Below are positions 17,381 to 24,848 of a stretch of 46,563 nt of DNA, one piece after another. Within the stretch, counting starts at the first letter, position 1, and the number at the start of each line of letters is the position of its first letter. A program made the position numbers and the translations under genes. The stretch is from Mycobacterium kyorinense (GTDB lineage: Bacteria > Actinomycetota > Actinomycetes > Mycobacteriales > Mycobacteriaceae), in NCBI RefSeq assembly GCF_002101735.1, contig NZ_LQPE01000152.1, forward strand, positions 1 to 46,563. The letters are read 5' to 3'. A model generated the notes under the pieces. That model did not search any database. It was not told the DNA's origin and saw only the letters and a program-made list of their open reading frames with translations.

Positions 17381-17499
17381 GTTAGCGAAAGTATCCATCT
17401 CAGCAGCGGCGAAAGGGCTTGCTGGCCGCGGCGCCCGGGCTTAGGCGCCTTCACCGCCCGAAGGCCGCGCGACGTGGGTCAGCTGGGCAGGCTCATTCC

Positions 17500-17512
17500 A
17501 GAATGCTATTCT
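17500..17512 (+). promoter_or_regulatory. second copy of the operator, facing the amidohydrolase operon
   Basis: AGAATGCTATTCT is a perfect 13-base palindrome and the reverse complement of the core of the site at 17366-17380. Here TATTCT (17507-17512) would be the -10 of the rightward promoter, giving a transcript start near 17519 and a leader of about 160 bases before the GTG at 17678. Confidence 0.55.
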
Positions 17513-17677
17513 CGCAGTGGAAGAACTTGACTTACAGTGCGGGCCGGCCACCGGTCGGCCGATTAATCGAAACGCTTACCGGAAGCCCGTTGAATGGCGG
17601 TAAAGTGGAATGTTAGGTTACCTAGCGGATCGCCAACAGGCCCGACACAGCGGTCGGAGCCGCGGAGGGTGGTTTAG

Positions 17678-18766
17678 GTGATAGAACACCCGGACGGAAC
17701 CCGCACGCCGGTCATCGACGCCAGCGTGCATATCTTCTTCGCGTCCACCCCCGAGCTGCGTGAATTTCTCCGCGAGCCGTTCAAGAGCCGCGGATTTCCC
17801 GACTACGAGATGGACTGGTACGGCGCCCCGGGCAGCGAATACGCGCCCGACACCCAGGGGCCGGACCGCAGGTACCCGGGCTCGGATCCGGAGTTCGTCG
17901 GCAACCAACTGTTCAACGAGCGCGGCGTTGACATCGCGGTCCTGCACCCGATGGGTCGCGGCATCATGCCCGATCGGCACCTGGGCAGCGCGCTGTGTGC
18001 GGCGCACAACGAGATGCTGGTGTCGCGGTGGCTGGAGTCCGGCCAGTACGCCGACCGGTTCCGCGGCACGATCCGGGTCAACCCCGACGACATCGCCGGC
18101 GCTCTGCGTGAGCTTGCCAAATACAAGGACCACCCGCAGGTGGTGCAGATCGGCATCCCCCTGCAGTCGCGCGAGCTCTACGGCAAGCCACAGTTCTGGC
18201 CGCTGTGGGAAGCCGCTGCCGAGGCGAATCTTCCGGTGGCGGTGCACATCGAAACCGGTGAGGGCATTGGGTTTCCGCCGACGCCGTCGGGACACACCCT
18301 CACCTACGAGCAGTACGTCAGCTTCATGTCGCTGAACTACCTGTACCACTTGATGAACATGATCGCCGAGGGCGTGTTCGAGCGGTTCCCGACGCTGAAG
18401 TTCGTCTGGGCAGACGGCTGCGCGGACTTCGTGACGCCGTTCATCTGGCGGATGGACACCTTCGGACGTCCGCATCTGGAGCAGACGCCGTGGGCGCCAC
18501 GAATACCGAGCGACTACCTGCCGGGGCACGTGCACTTCGTTGCGGGCCGCTTCGACGGGCCGGGCGACGTCGAGTTCGCCGGCGAGTGGTTCGGCTTCAC
18601 CGGCAAGGAGGACATGGTGATGTTCGGGTCCAGTTACCCGCACTGGCACATGAGCACCCTGTCGGTGCCGAGCGCTTATTCCGCCGAGCAGCGCGAGAAG
18701 TTCTGCTGGCGCAACGCCGCCGAGCTCTACGGCATAGACATTCCGGCCCAGTTGGCCGCACAGTAG
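17678..18766 (+). CDS. amidohydrolase-2 family protein with degenerate metal site (possible pseudoenzyme)
   Basis: 362 residues from GTG with GGAGGG eight bases upstream. The fold is that of the ACMSD/decarboxylase-type amidohydrolase family and aligns along its length with the next gene. Expected metal or catalytic positions are altered: IDASVH has S16 where the paralogue has D, WADGCAD has G247 where it has H, and FGSSYPHW has S319 where it has D; H18 and H190 remain. It may be a regulatory or structural partner of the adjacent paralogue rather than an independent enzyme (inference). Alternatively it may use another chemistry. Confidence 0.85.
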   Translation: MIEHPDGTRTPVIDASVHIFFASTPELREFLREPFKSRGFPDYEMDWYGAPGSEYAPDTQGPDRRYPGSDPEFVGNQLFNERGVDIAVLHPMGRGIMPDRHLGSALCAAHNEMLVSRWLESGQYADRFRGTIRVNPDDIAGALRELAKYKDHPQVVQIGIPLQSRELYGKPQFWPLWEAAAEANLPVAVHIETGEGIGFPPTPSGHTLTYEQYVSFMSLNYLYHLMNMIAEGVFERFPTLKFVWADGCADFVTPFIWRMDTFGRPHLEQTPWAPRIPSDYLPGHVHFVAGRFDGPGDVEFAGEWFGFTGKEDMVMFGSSYPHWHMSTLSVPSAYSAEQREKFCWRNAAELYGIDIPAQLAAQ

Positions 18767-18782
18767 ATACAGGGAGGCCACG

Positions 18783-19928
18783 ATGACTGCGATACAGACT
18801 CAAGAACGGGTTCCCGCCGCCGAGCGCATCGCCGTGCGGTGCGTGGACTCCGACGTCCACCCGGTACCCAAGCGCGGCGAGCTGACTCAGTACATCCCGG
18901 AGCCGTGGCGGAGCAAGTTCTTCCTCGACCACAAGGTGGGCGAGCTGATATACTACGACGCTCCCGACTACGCCCACGCGTTCGCGATGCGGGTGGACAC
19001 CTTCCCGCCGGACGGCGAATTCCCGGGCAGCGACCCGGACATGGCGTTCCGGCAACTGATCATGGAGGCGGGCTCCGACATCGCGATCCTGGAGCCGGCC
19101 GGCCGGACTCCGCGGCTACCCGAAGCGCACCAGGCGATGGCCGCCGCGCTCAACGACTGGCAGGCCAACCACTGGCTGGACAGCCACAACAACTGGCACG
19201 AGCGCTGGCGCGGCTCGATCTGCGTCGCGATCGAGGACCCGCAGGGCGCGGCCCGCGAGATCGAAAAGTGGGCCGGCCACCCGTACATGGCGCAGATCCT
19301 GATCAAAGCGGAGCCGCGGCCGTCGTGGGGCCACCCGATGTACGACCCGATCTGGGCGGCCGCCACCAAGCACGACATCACGGTGAGTTGCCACCTGTCG
19401 CGCAGCAACTACGAGATGCTGCCGATGCCGCCGGTCGGATTCCCCAGCTACAACCACGATTTCATGGTCACCTACTCGCTGCTGGCCGCCAACCAGGTGA
19501 TGAGCCTGATCTTCGACGGCGTCTTCGACCGCTTCCCCACCCTGCGAATCGTGTTCGTGGAGCACGCTTTTTCCTGGGTGCTGCCGCTGATGTGGCGGAT
19601 GGACGCCATCTACGAGGCCCGCAAGTCGCGGATGGAGATCAAACGCAAGCCGTCGGAAATCCTCAAGGAGCACATCAAGTTCACCACCCAGCCGCTGGAC
19701 TACCCGGAGGACAAAACCGAGCTGACCCGGGCGCTGGAGTGGATGGAGTGCGACAAGATCCTGCTGTACTCCTCGGATTACCCGCACTGGACCTTCGACG
19801 ACCCCCGCTGGCTGGTCAAGCATCTGCCCAAGGCGGCCCGCGAGGCGGTCATGTTCAAAAACGGCATCGCGACCTATCACCTGCCGGAGACGGTCCCGGT
19901 GCTTGAAGGTCAAGTACGGGTGCTCTGA
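18783..19928 (+). CDS. amidohydrolase-2 family metal-dependent hydrolase/decarboxylase
   Basis: 381 residues. Putative metal/catalytic set present: D24 and H26 in DSDVHP, H204 in SCHLS, H261 in VEHAFSW and D332 in SSDYPHW, as in ACMSD-type decarboxylases and related hydrolases. Reactions in this family include non-oxidative decarboxylation of cyclic acids and C-C or C-N hydrolysis. It lies 16 bases after its degenerate paralogue and immediately before a Rieske ferredoxin, so the pair probably acts as one unit (inference). The substrate is unknown. Confidence 0.9.
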   Translation: MTAIQTQERVPAAERIAVRCVDSDVHPVPKRGELTQYIPEPWRSKFFLDHKVGELIYYDAPDYAHAFAMRVDTFPPDGEFPGSDPDMAFRQLIMEAGSDIAILEPAGRTPRLPEAHQAMAAALNDWQANHWLDSHNNWHERWRGSICVAIEDPQGAAREIEKWAGHPYMAQILIKAEPRPSWGHPMYDPIWAAATKHDITVSCHLSRSNYEMLPMPPVGFPSYNHDFMVTYSLLAANQVMSLIFDGVFDRFPTLRIVFVEHAFSWVLPLMWRMDAIYEARKSRMEIKRKPSEILKEHIKFTTQPLDYPEDKTELTRALEWMECDKILLYSSDYPHWTFDDPRWLVKHLPKAAREAVMFKNGIATYHLPETVPVLEGQVRVL

Positions 19929-20321
19929 ATGCCCGAAGAAGTCAAGCGGCCCCGGCTCGCCCAGGGTCGCGAGCACGTCGTCGCGACGGTGGACGAAATC
20001 CCGCCCGGCACACATAAACTGGTGCCGATCGGCCGGCACGGCGTCGGCGTCTACAACGTCAACGGCACGTTCTACGCGATCGCGAACTTCTGCCCGCACC
20101 AGGGTGGGCCGTTGTGTTCGGGGCGCGCCCGGGGCCGCACCGTGGTCGACGAGTCTGCGCCCGGCGATGCCGTGATGGTCCGCGACCTGGAATACATCTA
20201 CTGCCCCTGGCATCAATGGGGTTTCGAGCTGGCCACCGGGACGACGGCGGTCAAACCGGAGTGGAGTATCCGCACCTATCCGGTGCGGGTCGTCGGCAAC
20301 GACGTGGTGGTGCAGGCATGA
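19929..20321 (+). CDS. Rieske [2Fe-2S] ferredoxin
   Basis: 130 residues with both cluster motifs: C55-P-H57 in NFCPHQGGPLC and C92-P-W-H95 in YCPWHQWGFE. No oxygenase catalytic domain follows, so this is a free Rieske ferredoxin or a small subunit, not a ring-hydroxylating oxygenase. The spacing between the two motifs (about 35 residues) is longer than in the smallest Rieske ferredoxins. Its ATG directly follows the amidohydrolase stop, and its stop overlaps the next start (ATGA). Confidence 0.93.
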   Translation: MPEEVKRPRLAQGREHVVATVDEIPPGTHKLVPIGRHGVGVYNVNGTFYAIANFCPHQGGPLCSGRARGRTVVDESAPGDAVMVRDLEYIYCPWHQWGFELATGTTAVKPEWSIRTYPVRVVGNDVVVQA

Positions 20322-21187
20322 ATGCGTCCATCGAGATCAACGGCGGCAACGTCGTCTACGAAATTCTCGGCAGCTCAGGTGATCTCATCGTGCTGACGCC
20401 CGGAGGCCGGTTCAGCAAGGAGATCCCCGGCCTTCGCCCGCTGGCGGAAGCGCTAGTCGACGGCGGATATCGGGTACTGCTGTGGGACCGACCCAACTGC
20501 GGAGCGTCCGATGTGCAGTTCTACGGGCAGAGCGAGTCGCACATGCGGGCCGAGACGCTGCACGGCCTGCTGACCAAACTCGATACCGGGCCCTGCATCA
20601 TCGCCGGCGGCTCCGGCGGCGCGCGGGATTCGATGCTGACCACGATGCTGTATCCGGAGCTGGTGAGAAAGCTCGTGGTGTGGAACATCGTCGGCGGCAT
20701 CTACGGAACCTTCGTCCTCGGTTCGTATTACGTGATCCCCAGCATTCTCGCGGCGCGCGGAACGGGCATGGAAGGCGTGGTGAAGGTCCCCGAATGGCGC
20801 GAGCGCATCGAGGAGAACCCGAACAACAAACAGCGATTCCTCGACTTCGACCGCGACGAGTTTCTCAAGGTGATGCTGCGCTGGCTCAACGCCTTTGTGT
20901 CCAAACCGGGCCAGACCATTCCCGGCGTCGACGACGAGATGTTCGACCGGATCACCGTTCCCACGCTGATCATCCGCGGCGGCGAGAACGACTGGGATCA
21001 CCCCAAGCGGACCTCGTTGGAGGTCAGCTGTCTGATCAAGGGATCCAAGCTGATCGACCCGCCATGGCCCGAGGACGCCTGGGAGCGGGCCGCCGAAGAG
21101 CGCGCGGCGGGCAAGGTGGACCGCTTCAACATGTTCGACACCTGGGTGCAGGCCGCGCCCGCAATACTCGAGTTTCTGGACGGCTGA
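20318..21187 (+). CDS. alpha/beta hydrolase-fold protein with atypical triad
   Basis: 289 residues from the ATG that overlaps the Rieske stop. Oxyanion region LTPGGRFSK (about 26-34), strand VLLWDRPNCGASD and nucleophile elbow GGSGGARD with S99. The acid is probably D225 or D227 in GGENDWDHP. The late-helix histidine expected near residues 245-275 is not obvious; H228 sits next to the acid loop instead. It could be a C-C bond hydrolase or esterase, or a family member without hydrolase activity. Its 3' end converges on the small gene at 21193-21645. Confidence 0.85.
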   Translation: MNASIEINGGNVVYEILGSSGDLIVLTPGGRFSKEIPGLRPLAEALVDGGYRVLLWDRPNCGASDVQFYGQSESHMRAETLHGLLTKLDTGPCIIAGGSGGARDSMLTTMLYPELVRKLVVWNIVGGIYGTFVLGSYYVIPSILAARGTGMEGVVKVPEWRERIEENPNNKQRFLDFDRDEFLKVMLRWLNAFVSKPGQTIPGVDDEMFDRITVPTLIIRGGENDWDHPKRTSLEVSCLIKGSKLIDPPWPEDAWERAAEERAAGKVDRFNMFDTWVQAAPAILEFLDG

Positions 21188-21192
21188 TGGCT

Positions 21193-21645
21193 TTACGTGG
21201 TGAGAATGTGGACCTCGCAGTTGAGCGAGGCCTCCAGCGCGGTGTGGATGCGGCTTTCCGGGATGCGCTCCAGATCGGCCTCGCGCAGTGTCACGTAGAC
21301 GACGTCGAACCCCTCGTCGCCGGGAACTCGCCGGATCTCACCGGTCAGCCCGAATCCGGCCAGCACACCGTGTGCGTCGTCGTCGGTACCGCGGCTGACA
21401 TACGTGACCACACCCGCGGTCGGCGCAGTGCCGAATGCCTTGGCGCACAACTGCACAGCGGTTTCCTTGACGACGTCGGGGTCACTGCCGGCGATCAGCA
21501 GCTGTACTTCGCGGCGCGACACCGGCAGCACCTCGGCGCCGGTCGCCTCGACGAGTTCCTGGAGCGCGGTCATGCCCGTGTCTAATTCCGCCGGGGTGAG
21601 CACGCCCGACGGGTCGACACCGACCCGCACCACCGCAGTTCGCAC
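21193..21645 (-). CDS. conserved hypothetical protein, 150 residues
   Basis: Starts at GTG 21645 and reads against its neighbours. It is soluble, acidic and alternates short beta and alpha segments (AVVRVGVDPSG..., REVQLLIAGSD, FDVVYVTLRE). I do not recognise a family. Five bases separate its stop from the convergent hydrolase. Its 5' end overlaps the likely beginning of the NuoF-like gene on the other strand, so the two are probably expressed from a shared divergent stretch. It may have a regulatory or accessory role; nothing in the sequence proves one. Confidence 0.7.
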   Translation of the reverse strand: MRTAVVRVGVDPSGVLTPAELDTGMTALQELVEATGAEVLPVSRREVQLLIAGSDPDVVKETAVQLCAKAFGTAPTAGVVTYVSRGTDDDAHGVLAGFGLTGEIRRVPGDEGFDVVYVTLREADLERIPESRIHTALEASLNCEVHILTT

Positions 21646-22900
21646 GGCCCCCAGCCTAACCGTCGCCGCCTGGCCCGGATCCCCGCCGCGGCTGCTTCGC
21701 GACGACCCGGGCCGCGAGGACCACGCGGCGTACGGCGATTACCACCCCTTGGCGTCCGCCGAGGATCTGCTCGACGAGGTCGACCGCAGCGGGCTGCTGG
21801 GCCGCGGCGGCGCGGCCTTCCCCCTCGCGGTCAAACTGCGCACGGTGCGCGCCAACGGCCGATTGGCCGGTGGGGCAGTGGTTGTCGCGAACGGCGAAGA
21901 GGGCGAACCGGCTTCGGCCAAGGATCGCTGGCTGCTGCGCAACCGGCCGCATCTGGTTCTCGACGGGCTGCGGTTGGCGTCGGCGATTGTGGGCGCAGAC
22001 CGCGCTTATGTGTACGTGTCCGATCCCGAGTCCGCCCGGAGCGTCGAAGATGCGGTATCCGACGATCTGGGTGTCGCGGTGAGCGTCCGGCTGGTCGATC
22101 CCGGCTACGTGGCCGGCGAGGAGACGGCGGCGGTGCGCGCCCTCAACGGCGGCCCGGTCAAGCCAACCGACAAGCCGCCGCGGCCGTTCCAGGAGGGGGT
22201 CGGTGGGCTGCCCACGCTGGTGAGCAATGTCGAGACGCTGGCCAATCTGCCTTACCTGCAAGAGCACGGCGCCGCGGCGTTTCGGGCCCAGGGCACGCCG
22301 GCCTCGCCGGGCACCTTCCTGATGACGATCACCGGCGCCGGTCGGCCGCCAGGCCTCTACGAGATCCCGCACGGCTTGCCGTTCACCGAACTGCTTGCGC
22401 TGCACGGAGTTTCATCCGACCACGTCAAGGGTGCGCTGATGGGCGGCTACTTCGCCGGGCTGCTCAACCGCGACGTGCTCGACGCGACGCTGGATCACGA
22501 AACGCTGCGCAGGCTGGGCAGCGGTTTGGGCGCCGGTGCCATCACGGTGCTCACCGACGACTGTGCTGTTGCCGTCGCCGCGTCCGTGCTGGCGTACTTC
22601 GACCGGGAGAACGCCGGGCAGTGTGGCTCGTGTTTCAACGGGACCGCGGCGATGGCGGCGGTGGCCGGCGCGTTACGCGACGGGGTGGCGACCAGTGAGG
22701 ATCTCACCCGGTTGCGGCGCTGGTCGGTGCTGCTGCGCGGCCGTGGCGCCTGCGCGACGTTGGACGCCGCCTGCAACATGGCGGCCAGTCTGCTCAACCA
22801 GTTCCCGCATGCGGTCGACCGCCACCTCGAGAACACCTGCGAGACATGCCATGCCGGCATCTACCGCGCCGATCGCCCCTACGAGGTGGAGCCGGCATGA
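21596..22900 (+). CDS. NuoF-like NADH-binding FMN/Fe-S flavoprotein
   Basis: About 434 residues. NuoF/51-kDa signatures: GRGGAAFP (about 69-76), ANGEEGEPAS (about 98-107), the SLBB-type region TLVSNVETLAN, and C-terminal cysteine motifs CGSCFNG and NTCETCH. It should accept hydride from NADH on FMN and pass electrons on. The coupled next gene is a ferredoxin (ATGA), making a NADH:ferredoxin reductase role likely (inference). The start is uncertain: no ATG/GTG/TTG lies between the opposing gene and the first conserved motif, so GTG 21596 (or ATG 21572) implies a 50-75 base antisense overlap. No NuoE partner is present. Confidence 0.82.
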   Translation: MSTPDGSTPTRTTAVRTAPSLTVAAWPGSPPRLLRDDPGREDHAAYGDYHPLASAEDLLDEVDRSGLLGRGGAAFPLAVKLRTVRANGRLAGGAVVVANGEEGEPASAKDRWLLRNRPHLVLDGLRLASAIVGADRAYVYVSDPESARSVEDAVSDDLGVAVSVRLVDPGYVAGEETAAVRALNGGPVKPTDKPPRPFQEGVGGLPTLVSNVETLANLPYLQEHGAAAFRAQGTPASPGTFLMTITGAGRPPGLYEIPHGLPFTELLALHGVSSDHVKGALMGGYFAGLLNRDVLDATLDHETLRRLGSGLGAGAITVLTDDCAVAVAASVLAYFDRENAGQCGSCFNGTAAMAAVAGALRDGVATSEDLTRLRRWSVLLRGRGACATLDAACNMAASLLNQFPHAVDRHLENTCETCHAGIYRADRPYEVEPA

Positions 22901-23208
22901 GCGAGCGCATGACGATCCGCCTGGACCGCACCATCTGCGACGGCTTCGGCATCTGCGCCAAACACGCGCCGAAGTATTTCTCGCTCGACGACTGGGGATA
23001 CGCGTCGCTGATCGGCGACGGCACCGTGGCCGAGGAGGACCACGACGCCGTCATGCGAGCGCTGCTGGACTGCCCGGTGCACGCCATCATGGAGCTCGGT
23101 GAGCACCGTCCTGCCGGCACCCATCCGCCGTCGTCCGCCGCGGTGGAAGACCCCGCCGCCGGCGTCAAAGCCGAGGACAACGAAGCGGAGTGGGGGTTCA
23201 CCCGTTGA
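22897..23208 (+). CDS. 3Fe-4S ferredoxin, CXXFXXC type
   Basis: 103 residues. Cluster cysteines C14 and C20 with F17 at the variable position (CDGFGIC), and C59 in DCPVHAI. The C-terminal about 35 residues, rich in Ala, Pro and Glu, extend beyond the fold. It is coupled to the NuoF-like gene by ATGA and to the following fusion gene by TTGA. It probably carries electrons between the flavoprotein and a P450 of the locus. Confidence 0.9.
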   Translation: MSERMTIRLDRTICDGFGICAKHAPKYFSLDDWGYASLIGDGTVAEEDHDAVMRALLDCPVHAIMELGEHRPAGTHPPSSAAVEDPAAGVKAEDNEAEWGFTR

Positions 23209-24848
23209 CCGGTCGCCCGCTGCCCCTGCTCACGCTGGACAACGAGTTCTTCTGGAAATCAGGCGAAGACGGCACGCTGCGGCTGCAGGAATGCACCGAC
23301 TGCAACGCGCTGATCCATCCGCCCGCACCGGTGTGCCGGTATTGCCGCTCCCACAACATGGGGGTGCGGGCGGTGTCCGGTCGGGGCACGCTGGCCGGCT
23401 TCACCGTCAACCACCGGTTCAGCCTGCCGGACCTGCCGGCGCCGTATGTGGTGGCCCAGGTGGCGATTGCCGAAGATCCGCGAGTCCGGTTGACTACCAA
23501 CATCGTTGAGTGCGATCCCGATCAGCTGCAGCTCGGCCAGCCGGTGGAGGTCGTCTTCGAGCAGGCCGACGACGTGTGGCTGCCGCTGTTCCGTCCGATT
23601 AATGGCGAGCTTGCACCGCTGCCGGTCGACGAGATCGCGCCGGAGAGTTTCGGCGAGCACGTCCGGCCGATGCTGCGCCGCGAGAAGTTCGAGGACAAGG
23701 TCGCGCTCACCGGAATCGGCATGTCAGACATCGGGCGTCGGCTGATGGTGCCGCCGCTGCAGCTGACCGTGCAGGCCTGCGAGGCCGCGATCGCCGACGC
23801 CGGGCTCACTTTCGACGACATCGACGGCCTGTCAACGTATCCGGGCGGCGGCAACCTCGGCGGGTTCGGCGAAGGTGGGATCACCGCGCTCGAAGCCGCG
23901 TTGGGAATCCGGCCGGTGTGGCACAACGGCGGCATCGAAACGTTCGGCCCGGGCGGATCGGTGATCGCCGCCATGCTCGCGGTCGCCGGCGGTCTGGCCC
24001 GGCATGTGTTGTGCTTCCGCACGTTGTGGGAGGCGACTTACAACGAGCTGATTAAACAGGGCAAGATCGCCCCGCCCGGCGGCCGCACCGCCAGCTGGCA
24101 GTTCCCGTTCGGCGCCACCTCGGCCGCGCACACGCTGGCGATGAACGCACAGCGCCACATGCATCGGTACGGGACCACGAAGGAGACGCTGGGCTGGATT
24201 GCGTTGAACCAGCGTGCAAATGCCGAACTCAACCCGTCGGCGGTCTACCGCTCGCCGATGACGATGGAGGACTATCTGAGCGCACGGCCGATCACCACAC
24301 CGTTCGGGCTCTACGACTGCGACGTGCCCTGCGACGGCGCGATCGCCGTCGTCGTCTCCGCCGTCGACGCCGCCCGCGACCTGGCCAAGCCGCCGGTGCT
24401 CGTGGAGGCGGCCGGAACGCAGATCATCGAGCGGATCGACTGGGACCAAAGCACTTTGACGCACGAGCCGCAGGTGCTCGGCCAGTCCGCGCACATGTGG
24501 TCGCGCACCTCGCTGACCCCCGACGACGTCGACGTCGCCGAGCTGTACGACGGGTTCACCATGAACTGCCTGTCCTGGATCGAGGCGCTGGGCTTCTGCG
24601 GGATCGGTGAGGCCAGGGAGTTCCTGGACGGCGGCAAGAACATCGCCCGCGACGGTCAGCTGCCGCTCAACACGCACGGCGGTCAGCTTTCCCACGGGCG
24701 TACCCACGGCATGGGTCTGCTGCATGAAGCCGTTACTCAGCTGCGCGGCGAGGCCGGTGAACGCCAGGTCGCCGAGGCCCGCGTCGGCGTGGTCAGCAGC
24801 GGGGGCCTGACACCCAGCGGCGTGCTGCTGTTGCGAGCCGACACGTGA
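23205..24848 (+). CDS. DUF35 (zinc ribbon + OB-fold) fused to an Ltp2-like thiolase-fold domain
   Basis: 547 residues from TTG 23205, which overlaps the ferredoxin stop (GTG 23190 is an alternative). Zinc ribbon C30/C33/C44/C47, OB-fold to about 135, then a thiolase-fold domain (about 165-545). The thiolase nucleophile position reads GIETFGPGG (F247, no Cys), the first His is replaced by Y448 in ELYDGFT, and GHPxGATG reads GRTHGMG. The same losses mark Ltp2, which works with the DUF35 domain of ChsH2 as a retro-aldolase in cholesterol side-chain degradation. It is therefore more likely an aldolase than a thiolase. Confidence 0.85.
   Translation: MTGRPLPLLTLDNEFFWKSGEDGTLRLQECTDCNALIHPPAPVCRYCRSHNMGVRAVSGRGTLAGFTVNHRFSLPDLPAPYVVAQVAIAEDPRVRLTTNIVECDPDQLQLGQPVEVVFEQADDVWLPLFRPINGELAPLPVDEIAPESFGEHVRPMLRREKFEDKVALTGIGMSDIGRRLMVPPLQLTVQACEAAIADAGLTFDDIDGLSTYPGGGNLGGFGEGGITALEAALGIRPVWHNGGIETFGPGGSVIAAMLAVAGGLARHVLCFRTLWEATYNELIKQGKIAPPGGRTASWQFPFGATSAAHTLAMNAQRHMHRYGTTKETLGWIALNQRANAELNPSAVYRSPMTMEDYLSARPITTPFGLYDCDVPCDGAIAVVVSAVDAARDLAKPPVLVEAAGTQIIERIDWDQSTLTHEPQVLGQSAHMWSRTSLTPDDVDVAELYDGFTMNCLSWIEALGFCGIGEAREFLDGGKNIARDGQLPLNTHGGQLSHGRTHGMGLLHEAVTQLRGEAGERQVAEARVGVVSSGGLTPSGVLLLRADT

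Larger units (their letters stand above)
17361..17677. other. 317-base divergent control region (fadE pair / amidohydrolase operon)
   Basis: No credible gene: the one 65-codon frame (17419-17616) lacks protein-like character. It holds two facing copies of AGAATnnnATTCT (17366-17380 and 17500-17512), a short palindrome TAGGTTACCTA (17614-17624) and the ribosome site GGAGGG (17664-17669) of the amidohydrolase gene. AT content is visibly higher than in neighbouring genes. Confidence 0.6.

Noticed and set aside
17419..17616. 65-codon frame in the fadE/amidohydrolase gap
   Set aside because: It runs through the putative operator and promoter; composition is not protein-like.
17613..17631. Possible IdeR iron box near TTAGGTTA
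   Set aside because: Only the left half matches the 19-bp consensus; the right half does not.
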